NCBI GenBank assembly: GCA_015484945.1 | Contig: WFUO01000036.1 | Span: forward strand, 1-33,840 | Origin: Gammaproteobacteria bacterium | GTDB taxonomy: Bacteria > Pseudomonadota > Gammaproteobacteria > WFUO01 | Direction: 5' to 3' | Length of the DNA stretch: 33,840 nucleotides | Shown: piece by piece, positions 27,465 through 33,840 of the stretch | Layout: each line of letters begins with the position of its first letter | Numbering within the stretch: the first letter of the stretch is position 1 | Made by a program: the position numbers and the translations under genes | Notes under the pieces: generated by a model | Database searches by the model: none | Told to the model about the DNA's origin: nothing | Seen by the model: only the letters and a program-made list of their open reading frames with translations

Positions 27465-27483
27465 GCATGACCGGAAACGGGTG

Positions 27484-28626
27484 ATGCGAGAAGATCTCCA
27501 GCGCAGTCTGCGCCAGCGACGTGAGCAGCACCGCTATCGCACGCGCCTGACCGTGGATTCGCCGCAGGGTGTGGAAGTGGTAATCGACGGGCGGCGCCTG
27601 TTGTCGTTCTGCAGCAACGACTATCTCGGGCTCGCCAGGCATCCGCAGCTGCGTCAGGCCATGCACGCGGCGATCGACCGCTATGGTGCGGGCAGTGGCG
27701 CGGCGCACCTGGTCAGCGGGCACCTGCGGGAGCATCAGTTGCTGGAGGAGGCCCTGGCCGAATTCACCGGCCGCCCGCGCGCGCTGCTGTTTTCGACCGG
27801 TTACATGGCCAATCTCGGTGTCATCGGCGCGCTGCTTGGGCGAGGCGACACGGTGTTCGAGGATCGGTACAACCATGCCTCGCTGCTCGATGGCGGGCTA
27901 CTGTCGGGGGCACGCCTGCAGCGTTACGCGCATGCCGACAGTGACGATCTTGAACGCCGCCTGACCGCCAGCCGGGCACGGCGCAGGCTGGTGGTCAGCG
28001 ACGGGGTGTTCAGCATGGACGGTGACGTCGCGCCCTTGCGCGAACTGGCCGCGCTTGCGGCACGGCACGATGCGTGGCTGATGATCGACGATGCGCACGG
28101 CATCGGGGTGCTCGGCGCGCGCGGGCGCGGATCGCTGGAGGCAGCCGGGCTGGACACGGATGCCGTGCCGGTGTTGATGGGCACACTGGGCAAGGCGCTG
28201 GGTTGTTTTGGCGCCTTCGTCGCGGGTGACGAGGTGTTGATCGAGACTCTCATCCAACAGGCGCGCAGCTACGTCTATACCACGGCACCGCCCCCGGCGG
28301 TGGCCGCCGCGGCGCGAGCGGCATTGAGGCTGATCGATGCCGAAGCGTGGCGGCGCGATCGGTTGCGTGCCAATATCCGCCGTTTTCGTAACGGAGCCCG
28401 GCAGTTGGGGCTGTCACTGATGCCATCGGACAGCCCGATACAGCCCCTGCTGGTCGGTGATGATGCCGATGCCGTGGCGCGTGCCCGGGCGCTGTACGAG
28501 AACGGCATCCTCGTCACGCCGATTCGTCCTCCAACGGTGCCCGAAGGTACCGCGCGCCTGCGCATCACGCTCAGCGCCGAACACCGTGACGAACACATCG
28601 ACCGGCTGCTGGAGATGCTGGGATGA
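27484..28626 (+). CDS. bioF: 8-amino-7-oxononanoate synthase
   Basis: The start at ATG 27484 (MREDLQRSLRQRREQHRYR) fits the family; a GTG is one codon earlier. The 380-aa PLP enzyme has FCSNDYLGLARHP, GSGAAHLVSGH, SDGVFSMDGD, the cofactor motif DDAHGIGVLG (H205) and GTLGKALGCFGAF with the PLP lysine K237. It condenses pimeloyl-ACP (or -CoA) with alanine, the first committed ring-forming step. Its stop overlaps the bioH start (ATGA). Confidence 0.97.
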   Translation: MREDLQRSLRQRREQHRYRTRLTVDSPQGVEVVIDGRRLLSFCSNDYLGLARHPQLRQAMHAAIDRYGAGSGAAHLVSGHLREHQLLEEALAEFTGRPRALLFSTGYMANLGVIGALLGRGDTVFEDRYNHASLLDGGLLSGARLQRYAHADSDDLERRLTASRARRRLVVSDGVFSMDGDVAPLRELAALAARHDAWLMIDDAHGIGVLGARGRGSLEAAGLDTDAVPVLMGTLGKALGCFGAFVAGDEVLIETLIQQARSYVYTTAPPPAVAAAARAALRLIDAEAWRRDRLRANIRRFRNGARQLGLSLMPSDSPIQPLLVGDDADAVARARALYENGILVTPIRPPTVPEGTARLRITLSAEHRDEHIDRLLEMLG

Positions 28627-29402
28627 GCGGCCTGCATGTGCAAGTCAGCGGTTGCGGGCCCGATGTCGTTCTGCTGCATGGCTGGGGCTTCAACAGCACG
28701 GTCTGGGACGCCATGGGTGCGTGCGTGGACGGACGCGTGCGTTTGCATCGCATCGACCTGCCGGGGCATGGCGCCAGTCCCGAACCGCGATGCGTGGACC
28801 TGGAAACGGTGATTGGCGACCTGTTGCACGCGGCGCCGACGCGGGCTGTATGGGCGGGTTGGTCGCTGGGTGGCATGCTGGCGCTGGCGGTCGCGGCGCG
28901 TGCGCCGGCGCGCGTGGGCGCATTGATGATGATCGCGGCCTCGCCGCGTTTCACGGTGGATGCCGACTGGCCACACGCGACCCCGTTGCCGGTGTTCGAG
29001 CAGTTTGGCCGGGATCTCGCGGCCGATTACCGCCGCACGCTGGGGCGTTTCCTGGTTCTGCAGACCCGCGGCGGCGCGGCCGCGGGCAAGACCCTGTGCG
29101 CGTTGCGCAGCGGCATCGAGCAGGCCCCGCCCACGCCGGCAGGCCTGTCCTGGGGGCTGGAGATGCTCGGCCGGCTGGACCTGCGCGACGAACTGGCCGG
29201 ATTGCGTATGCCGGTCATGGCCGTGCTCGGCGCGCGTGACACCCTGGTGCCGGCTGCTGCCGGTAAGGACATGGGAAAGTTGAACCCGGGTCTCGATGTC
29301 GTCGTCGTGCCGGGTGCCGGGCATGCGCCTCTGCTCAGTGATGCGTGTCGGTGTGGTGAAGGTCTGCTCAACCTGTGTGAACTGGCGGAAGAGGCGATAT
29401 GA
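28623..29402 (+). CDS. bioH: Pimeloyl-ACP methyl ester carboxylesterase
   Basis: This is a 259-aa alpha/beta hydrolase: oxyanion motif LLHGWGFNS (17-25), nucleophile elbow GWSLGG (S81), acid D206 (GARDTLVP) and H234 (GAGHAPLLS). BioH removes the methyl ester placed by BioC once the pimeloyl chain is complete, releasing pimeloyl-ACP for BioF. Being between bioF and bioC, with four-base overlaps on both sides, makes BioH the natural reading among the hydrolases. Confidence 0.95.
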   Translation: MSGLHVQVSGCGPDVVLLHGWGFNSTVWDAMGACVDGRVRLHRIDLPGHGASPEPRCVDLETVIGDLLHAAPTRAVWAGWSLGGMLALAVAARAPARVGALMMIAASPRFTVDADWPHATPLPVFEQFGRDLAADYRRTLGRFLVLQTRGGAAAGKTLCALRSGIEQAPPTPAGLSWGLEMLGRLDLRDELAGLRMPVMAVLGARDTLVPAAAGKDMGKLNPGLDVVVVPGAGHAPLLSDACRCGEGLLNLCELAEEAI

Positions 29403-30241
29403 ACAGCGCCATGCTCGACAAATGCCGTGTGCGGCGCGCGTTCGAAAGAGCAGCCAACAGTTACGACCGGCATGCGCAGCTGCAGCGTGAGGTCTGCGAG
29501 CGGCTGCTGGAGCGGCTCGATTATATCCGTGTGGCACCGGCGGATGTGCTCGACCTTGGCGCCGGCACCGGGCAGGCATTACCGGCACTGATGCGGCGCT
29601 ACCGCAAGGCGCGCATCCATGCTGTTGATATCGCGCATGCGATGAGCCGACTGAACCGTCGGCGATCGGGCTGGATGCGCAAGGTCTATAGCGTGACCGC
29701 CGATGCCGAACAGCTGCCCTATGCCGCGCACAGCTTCGACCTGGTGTTCTCCAACATGACGCTGCAATGGTGCAACGATCTCGCGGCCACGTTCACTGGT
29801 CTGCGCCGGGTCATGCGGCCCGGCGCCTGCCTGTTGTTCACGACCTTCGGGCCCGATACGCTGCGTGAGCTGCGTGCGAGCTGGGCGCGGGTGGATGATG
29901 GCGCGCATGTGAGCGAATTTACGGACATGCACGATGTCGGCGATCTGCTGTTGCAGGCCGGTTTTGTCAATCCGGTCATGGATATGGAACATATCACCAT
30001 GAAATACCGTGACGTACAGGCCCTGATGAGCGATCTCAAGGGTATCGGCGCCAGTAACGCCCGCTGTGACCGCCGGGCCGGATTGACCGCGCCGGGCGCC
30101 ATGCGGCGCATGATCGAGGCATACGAAACGCTGCGGTGCGACGGATGGCTGCCGGCCACCTGGGAGGTCGTCTATGGTCATGCCTGGGCGCCGGAGGGCA
30201 TGAGCGTGAAACTGGATACACACGCCAAGGTAACTCAATGA
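29399..30241 (+). CDS. bioC: Malonyl-ACP O-methyltransferase
   Basis: The 280-aa SAM methyltransferase begins with the BioC pattern RVRRAFERAANSYDRHAQLQREVCERLLERL. SAM motif I is VLDLGAGTGQALPAL (50-64), followed by HAVDIAHAM, AEQLPYAAHSFDLVFSNMTLQWCNDL and LLFTTFGPDTLRELRASWARVDDGAHVSEFTDMHDVGDLL, all typical of BioC. It methylates malonyl-ACP to start pimelate synthesis on the fatty-acid machinery. It overlaps bioH and bioD by four bases each. Confidence 0.97.
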   Translation: MNSAMLDKCRVRRAFERAANSYDRHAQLQREVCERLLERLDYIRVAPADVLDLGAGTGQALPALMRRYRKARIHAVDIAHAMSRLNRRRSGWMRKVYSVTADAEQLPYAAHSFDLVFSNMTLQWCNDLAATFTGLRRVMRPGACLLFTTFGPDTLRELRASWARVDDGAHVSEFTDMHDVGDLLLQAGFVNPVMDMEHITMKYRDVQALMSDLKGIGASNARCDRRAGLTAPGAMRRMIEAYETLRCDGWLPATWEVVYGHAWAPEGMSVKLDTHAKVTQ

Positions 30242-30915
30242 GTGCGGGATGGTTCATCACGGGTACCGACACCGGGTGCGGAAAGACCGTGGTCGCCCGG
30301 CTGCTGGTGCGGTTGTTGCAGCAACGGGGTCAGTGCGTGGCGGTCATGAAGCCGGTCGCTACGGGCTGTGAATGGCGGGATGGCGCATGGCGCAATGCCG
30401 ATGCGCTGGCCCTGCAGGCCGTCTCGTCACTCGCGCAGGACTACGCCAGCGTCAATCCGTATGCCTTCGAGACGCCGGCGTCGCCACACCTGGCCAGTGG
30501 TGGCAAGGAGATCGACATCGAGGACATTGCTGAACGCGCGCGCGAGCTGCAACGGCGCTGTGACCGTCTCGTGGTTGAGGGCGTGGGAGGCTGGGAGGTG
30601 CCGCTGTCGGCGAAAACCAGGGTGGCGGATCTGGCGCGGGCGCTGGACCTGCCGGTGATCGTCGTTGTCGGGATACGCCTGGGTTGCATCAATCACGCCC
30701 TGCTCACACGCCGCGCGCTGGCGCAGGACGGGATGAAGGTTCAGGGCTGGATCGCCAATATCCTTGATCCAAACCTGCCGATGCTGGAAGGCGTGATCGA
30801 GACCTTGTCGGCGCGTTGGGCGCCGCCACTAATGACTGTTCCGCATCATCGAGGTGGTGATGTCGAACAACTGATTCATGGAATCAGCGGAATAGTGGAT
30901 GGATGGTATGAATAA
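30238..30915 (+). CDS. bioD: Dethiobiotin synthetase
   Basis: The start ATG overlaps the bioC stop. The 225-aa P-loop ATPase carries GTDTGCGKT (9-17; usual GTDTxVGKT with Cys for Val), VMKPVATGCEW, NPYAFETPASPHLA, LVVEGVGGWEVPLS and VVVGIRLGCINHALLT. It closes the ureido ring of biotin using CO2 and ATP. It is the last gene of the bio operon, and no good terminator follows; the next 416 bases are AT-rich and non-coding. Confidence 0.97.
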   Translation: MSAGWFITGTDTGCGKTVVARLLVRLLQQRGQCVAVMKPVATGCEWRDGAWRNADALALQAVSSLAQDYASVNPYAFETPASPHLASGGKEIDIEDIAERARELQRRCDRLVVEGVGGWEVPLSAKTRVADLARALDLPVIVVVGIRLGCINHALLTRRALAQDGMKVQGWIANILDPNLPMLEGVIETLSARWAPPLMTVPHHRGGDVEQLIHGISGIVDGWYE

Positions 30916-30917
30916 AA

Positions 30918-30990
30918 GCGCATTTCATGTATGTTCGCACAAGTTGTCGGCAATATCATGATATTTTGGCGTAATTTACAAGAAATGCGC
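30918..30990. repeat. Long-spaced 9-bp inverted repeat enclosing a 14-bp palindrome
   Basis: The arms GCGCATTTC and GAAATGCGC lie 55 bases apart, directly after the bioD stop, with AATATCATGATATT (30952-30965) near the middle. The whole could fold into a branched RNA or be a binding site for a dimeric regulator. Confidence 0.55.
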
Positions 30991-31160
30991 CTAAATGATG
31001 AGAAAAGCATGACAAAAATCAATAACTGGGCGCGATCGTGCAGACCATAAGATTAGCATCTTGATATATTCGGATATCATTCATGAACTGGGTTTATAAC
31101 TCAGGAATATAGTCGGAATTAAAGCGGTCAATAAGTCACTAAAATATGGTCGAAAAAGCC

Positions 31161-31197
31161 AGTAATTTAGCAAAATAGTATATTACTAAATTACTAT
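31161..31197. repeat. Overlapping inverted repeats in AT-rich region
   Basis: AGTAATTTAG (31161-31170) with CTAAATTACT (31186-31195) gives perfect 10-bp arms. ATAGTA (31175-31180) with TACTAT (31192-31197) overlaps it, so two mutually exclusive hairpins are possible. Confidence 0.55.
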
Positions 31198-31331
31198 ATT
31201 CCCTTATTTTTTCATAACTTGGCATTATGGCTTGAGCGCGTTTTTTAATTGGCGCGGCTTGTGTGCGCTTGGGTAATATCCGGACTACTGGAAAAGCCCG
31301 TTTCGATGAACGGCCGGTTGGAGGCCTGACG

Positions 31332-31817
31332 ATGGTAGCGACCCAGCGGTATCCGGCAGACGACAGATCCCGCTTCGTGATCCGCCCGAACAGCTCGCTG
31401 AGCTGGAAAGGCAATGTCCGGGTGTTCCTGGTCATCAGTGTCGTGATCGTGACCGTGGCCTTGATGTTCTCGAGCAAGGGGCTGTGGCTGATCTGGCCAT
31501 TCGCCGGCCTGGAGATTGGTGTGCTTGGCCTGGTGTTGTACCTCTGCGCACGCCGGGCAGTCGAGAAAGAGGTCATCGATATCGATGCCGACCGGGTGAT
31601 CGTCGAAAGGGGGCGCTACCGGCCGCAGGCCCGTTTTGAGTTCATCCGCGCCTGGGCGCGAATCCGGCTCGAGGCCGGCGGCAGGGGACGGCGGCAGCGG
31701 TTGCTGATCGGCGCGCATGGCAGAATGATCGAGATCGGCGCCTGCCTCGTGGAGGACGAACGCAATGACCTGGCGCGGTCACTGGGACGGGCGCTGAACA
31801 GCGCCATGCGCATCTAG
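31332..31817 (+). CDS. DUF2244 membrane protein
   Basis: The ATG at 31332 has GGAGG at a 7-base spacing. The 161 aa begin with a polar stretch (RFVIRPNSSLSWKG), typical of DUF2244, then two membrane segments (about 30-47, VFLVISVVIVTVALMF, and 51-72, LWLIWPFAGLEIGVLGLVLYLC) and a soluble C-terminal part (DRVIVERGRYRPQARFEFIRAWARIRLEAGGRGRRQRLLIGAHGRMIEIGACLVEDER). DUF2244 genes often accompany cytochrome oxidase operons; an assembly or accessory role is inferred from that. coxB follows after 111 bases of A/C-rich sequence. Confidence 0.88.
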   Translation: MVATQRYPADDRSRFVIRPNSSLSWKGNVRVFLVISVVIVTVALMFSSKGLWLIWPFAGLEIGVLGLVLYLCARRAVEKEVIDIDADRVIVERGRYRPQARFEFIRAWARIRLEAGGRGRRQRLLIGAHGRMIEIGACLVEDERNDLARSLGRALNSAMRI

Positions 31818-31928
31818 AAAGGCGCAACAACAAACATAACAACAAGGTCAGACCAAAAAACAAGAACAATATCGTGATGATCGAATCATTCTTCCCAAAT
31901 CCATCTCAAAGTGAGGAGTAAAGACGGC

Positions 31929-33122
31929 ATGTCGGTAAAAAACAATAAAATGCTGCGCGGTCTGTTGATGCTCGTGCTGCTGTTCGGCAGCGGCCTGGCG
32001 CTGGCAGACTACAGCTACAATTTCCAGGAGCCGGTGACGCCGGTGGCGCGAGAGATCTATGACCTGCACATGACGATCTTCTGGATCTGTGTGGGTATCG
32101 CGGTGCTGGTGTTTGGCGCGATATTCATTTCGCTGATCAAGCATCGCAAGTCGAAGGGTGCCGTGGCCGCCGATTTTCACGAGAACACCGTCGTCGAGAT
32201 CATCTGGACCATCATCCCGTTGGGCATCCTGATCGCCATTGCGATTCCGGCCACCAAAACCCTGATAAAAATCGAGGATACCAAGAATGCCGAAATGACT
32301 ATCAAGGTCACCGGCAACCAGTGGTATTGGGATTACGAATACCAGGGATCTGGTGTCAAGTTTTCGAGTGTGCTGAGTGCCGAGCACAAGAAGGCCGCGG
32401 GTTACGAGAAGGCTGACCGCCTGGCGCCCAATCGCAAGGATGTCAGCAAGATCGCCAATTACCTGCAAGAGGTCGATAACCCGCTGGTGGTGCCGGCCGA
32501 AACCCGGATCCGTATTCTGACCACCGCCAAGCAGGTCATTCATTCTTGGTGGGTGCCGGCTTTCGGCGTCAAGCGTGATGCCATTCCCGGGGTCGTCAAC
32601 GCTTCGTGGATGAAGATCGACAAGAAGGCCATCGGCAGAACCTTCCGTGGTGAATGCGCCGAGCTGTGCGGCAAGGGTCATGCCTTCATGCCGATTGTCG
32701 TCAAGGTTGTAAGCAAGGAAGACTTCAAAAAATGGATGCTGGCACGAAAGGCCGAGATAGAACGCGAAAAAGCAATGGCGGCCAGCAACAAGACATGGAG
32801 CAAGGCCGAGCTGATGGCACGTGGCAAGCAGAAGTACGCTGCCTGTGCCGGTTGTCATGGCGCTACCGGCAAGGGGGGTGGCCCGTTCCCGGCCTTGACG
32901 GGCAGCAAGGTTGTCAATGGGCCGGCAGCCGGCCATATCAGGCTGGTGCTCACGGGCAAAAACGCCATGCCCTCGTTCAAAGCCATGAGCGATCTCGATC
33001 TGGCCGCGATCGTGACCTACGAGCGTAACGCGCTGGGCAACAGTACTGGCGACATCGTACAGCCGGCTGATGTCAGAAAGATACGCAAGACCCTCAACAG
33101 CAAATCCGGCAATGCCCGCTGA
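31929..33122 (+). CDS. coxB: Cytochrome c oxidase subunit II with fused cytochrome c domain
   Basis: The start is ATG 31929, with GAGGAG about 11 bases upstream. The 397 aa have a signal peptide (about 1-27, ending ALADYSYNF), two membrane helices (about 47-70 and 88-110) and a cupredoxin domain with the CuA ligands H205, C243, E245, C247, H251 and M254 (HSWW and GECAELCGKGHAFM). A linker follows, then a C-terminal cytochrome c domain with CAGCH (306-310) and axial M347 (AMPSF). It accepts electrons from soluble cytochrome c and passes them through CuA to subunit I. The extra heme domain is the arrangement seen in Pseudomonas-type aa3 and caa3 oxidases. coxA follows after 24 bases. Confidence 0.97.
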   Translation: MSVKNNKMLRGLLMLVLLFGSGLALADYSYNFQEPVTPVAREIYDLHMTIFWICVGIAVLVFGAIFISLIKHRKSKGAVAADFHENTVVEIIWTIIPLGILIAIAIPATKTLIKIEDTKNAEMTIKVTGNQWYWDYEYQGSGVKFSSVLSAEHKKAAGYEKADRLAPNRKDVSKIANYLQEVDNPLVVPAETRIRILTTAKQVIHSWWVPAFGVKRDAIPGVVNASWMKIDKKAIGRTFRGECAELCGKGHAFMPIVVKVVSKEDFKKWMLARKAEIEREKAMAASNKTWSKAELMARGKQKYAACAGCHGATGKGGGPFPALTGSKVVNGPAAGHIRLVLTGKNAMPSFKAMSDLDLAAIVTYERNALGNSTGDIVQPADVRKIRKTLNSKSGNAR

Positions 33123-33146
33123 TACGGCGTTTAGGAGGACAAGACA

Positions 33147-33840
33147 ATGACTACAGCAGTGTCACATGACGCACATCACGAGGAACACCCAACGGGCATC
33201 AAGCGTTGGCTGTTTACCACCAACCACAAGGACATCGGAACCCTGTACCTGTGGTTCTCCTTCATCATGCTGCTCATTGGCGGGCTGTTCGCGCTGGTGA
33301 TCCGCGCCGAGCTGTTCCAGCCCGGCATGCAGATCGTCGATCCGAACTTCTTCAACATGATGACCACATTGCATGGCCTGGTCATGGTGTTCGGGGCGAT
33401 CATGCCGGCCTTCGTCGGCCTGGCCAACTGGCAGATTCCAATGATGATCGGCGCACCGGACATGGCGCTGCCGCGCATGAACAACTGGAGCTTCTGGATT
33501 CTGCCGTTCGCCGGCATCCTGCTGCTGGCCCCGATGTTCATAGGTGGAGATTTCGGCTCCGGTCAGGGACCGGCCTTCGGCTGGACGTTCTATGAGCCGC
33601 TGTCCGACAAATACGACAAGCTGGCGTTCTTCGTGTTTGCCGTGCATCTGCTCGGCATCTCGTCGATTATGGGAGCGATCAACATCATCGCTACCATTCT
33701 GAACATGCGCGCACCCGGCATGACATTGCTGAAAATGCCGATGTTCGTCTGGAGCTGGCTGATTACGGCATTCCTGCTAATTGCCGTAATGCCGGTACTG
33801 GCTGGCGCGGTCACGATGATGCTGACCGACAAGTACTTCG
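33147..33840 (+). CDS. coxA: Cytochrome c oxidase subunit I, N-terminal part (runs off window)
   Basis: ATG 33147 follows AGGAGG at an 8-base spacing. The 231 visible residues include the N-terminal WLFTTNHKDIGTLYLWFSF hallmark, the first helix, MTTLHGLVMVFGAIMPAFVGLANW with the low-spin heme ligand H76, MIGAPDMALPRMNNWSFW, GGDFGSGQGPAFGWTFYEPLS, and LLGISSIMGAINIIATILNMRAPGM. Later helices, the CuB histidines and the Tyr-His crosslink lie beyond the window. It is the catalytic subunit of an aa3-type proton-pumping oxidase in the inner membrane. Confidence 0.98.
   Translation, partial: MTTAVSHDAHHEEHPTGIKRWLFTTNHKDIGTLYLWFSFIMLLIGGLFALVIRAELFQPGMQIVDPNFFNMMTTLHGLVMVFGAIMPAFVGLANWQIPMMIGAPDMALPRMNNWSFWILPFAGILLLAPMFIGGDFGSGQGPAFGWTFYEPLSDKYDKLAFFVFAVHLLGISSIMGAINIIATILNMRAPGMTLLKMPMFVWSWLITAFLLIAVMPVLAGAVTMMLTDKYF

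Larger units (their letters stand above)
30916..31331. other. AT-rich, palindrome-rich intergenic region
   Basis: This 416-base stretch is clearly more AT-rich than its surroundings, and I see no gene in it. It holds several dyads. GCGCATTTC (30918-30926) pairs with GAAATGCGC (30982-30990), with the perfect palindrome AATATCATGATATT (30952-30965) between them. TGATAT-ATTCGG-ATATCA lies at 31062-31079. AGTAATTTAG (31161-31170) pairs with CTAAATTACT (31186-31195). It probably contains the end of the bio message and the promoter(s) of the oxidase genes; I could not choose a convincing -35/-10 pair. Confidence 0.6.

Overview
The window is about 34 kb of a high-GC chromosome. The core genes are typical of a Gammaproteobacterium. 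Their order (fmt-rsmB-DUF4390-ntrY/ntrX-like-trkA-trkH, a comF/bio divergon with bioB-F-H-C-D, and coxB with a fused cytochrome c domain followed by coxA) recalls Chromatiales-type or other free-living aerobic gammaproteobacteria. That placement is inferred from gene content and remembered synteny, not from a search.

Left, accessory part (1-9123). The edge holds a two-gene module: the 3' part of a DUF3696-type AAA/ABC-like ATPase and, two bases later, a 337-aa protein whose C-terminus resembles the phospholipase-D-like MIT_C domain. It looks like an unnamed conflict or defence cassette. A shortened DUF4236 protein follows and abuts a well-formed cobalamin riboswitch on the opposite strand that has no B12-related gene downstream. 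Next come minus-strand redox and stress genes. A MarR regulator, a double-CDGSH iron-sulfur protein and a periplasmic YceI protein are linked by two copies of a near-identical MarR-type operator. Beyond a terminator lie a membrane protein and a LigB/DODA-type dioxygenase. A LysR regulator then diverges from a small membrane protein, an Old Yellow Enzyme and a SAM methyltransferase.

Centre (9288-18671). Translation and envelope-signalling core genes: fmt, rsmB, a DUF4390 secreted protein, an NtrY-like kinase, an NtrX-like regulator that has lost the sigma54-contact loop, then trkA and trkH for potassium uptake.

Middle right (18679-25254). Small housekeeping or unknown genes (zinc ribbon, PilZ, SseB-like, SlyX, GIY-YIG, YdcH/DUF465) and two large, divergently transcribed c-di-GMP proteins, one with intact GGDEF and EAL domains, the other with a degenerate GGDEF and an intact EAL.

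Right (25266-33840). comF diverges from a tightly overlapping biotin operon that begins with an unknown membrane protein. A good -35/-10 pair overlapped by a BirA-like operator lies between them. After an AT-rich, palindrome-rich gap of about 0.4 kb come a DUF2244 protein, coxB and the start of coxA, the aa3-type terminal oxidase.

No tRNA, rRNA, CRISPR array, insertion sequence or integrase was seen.
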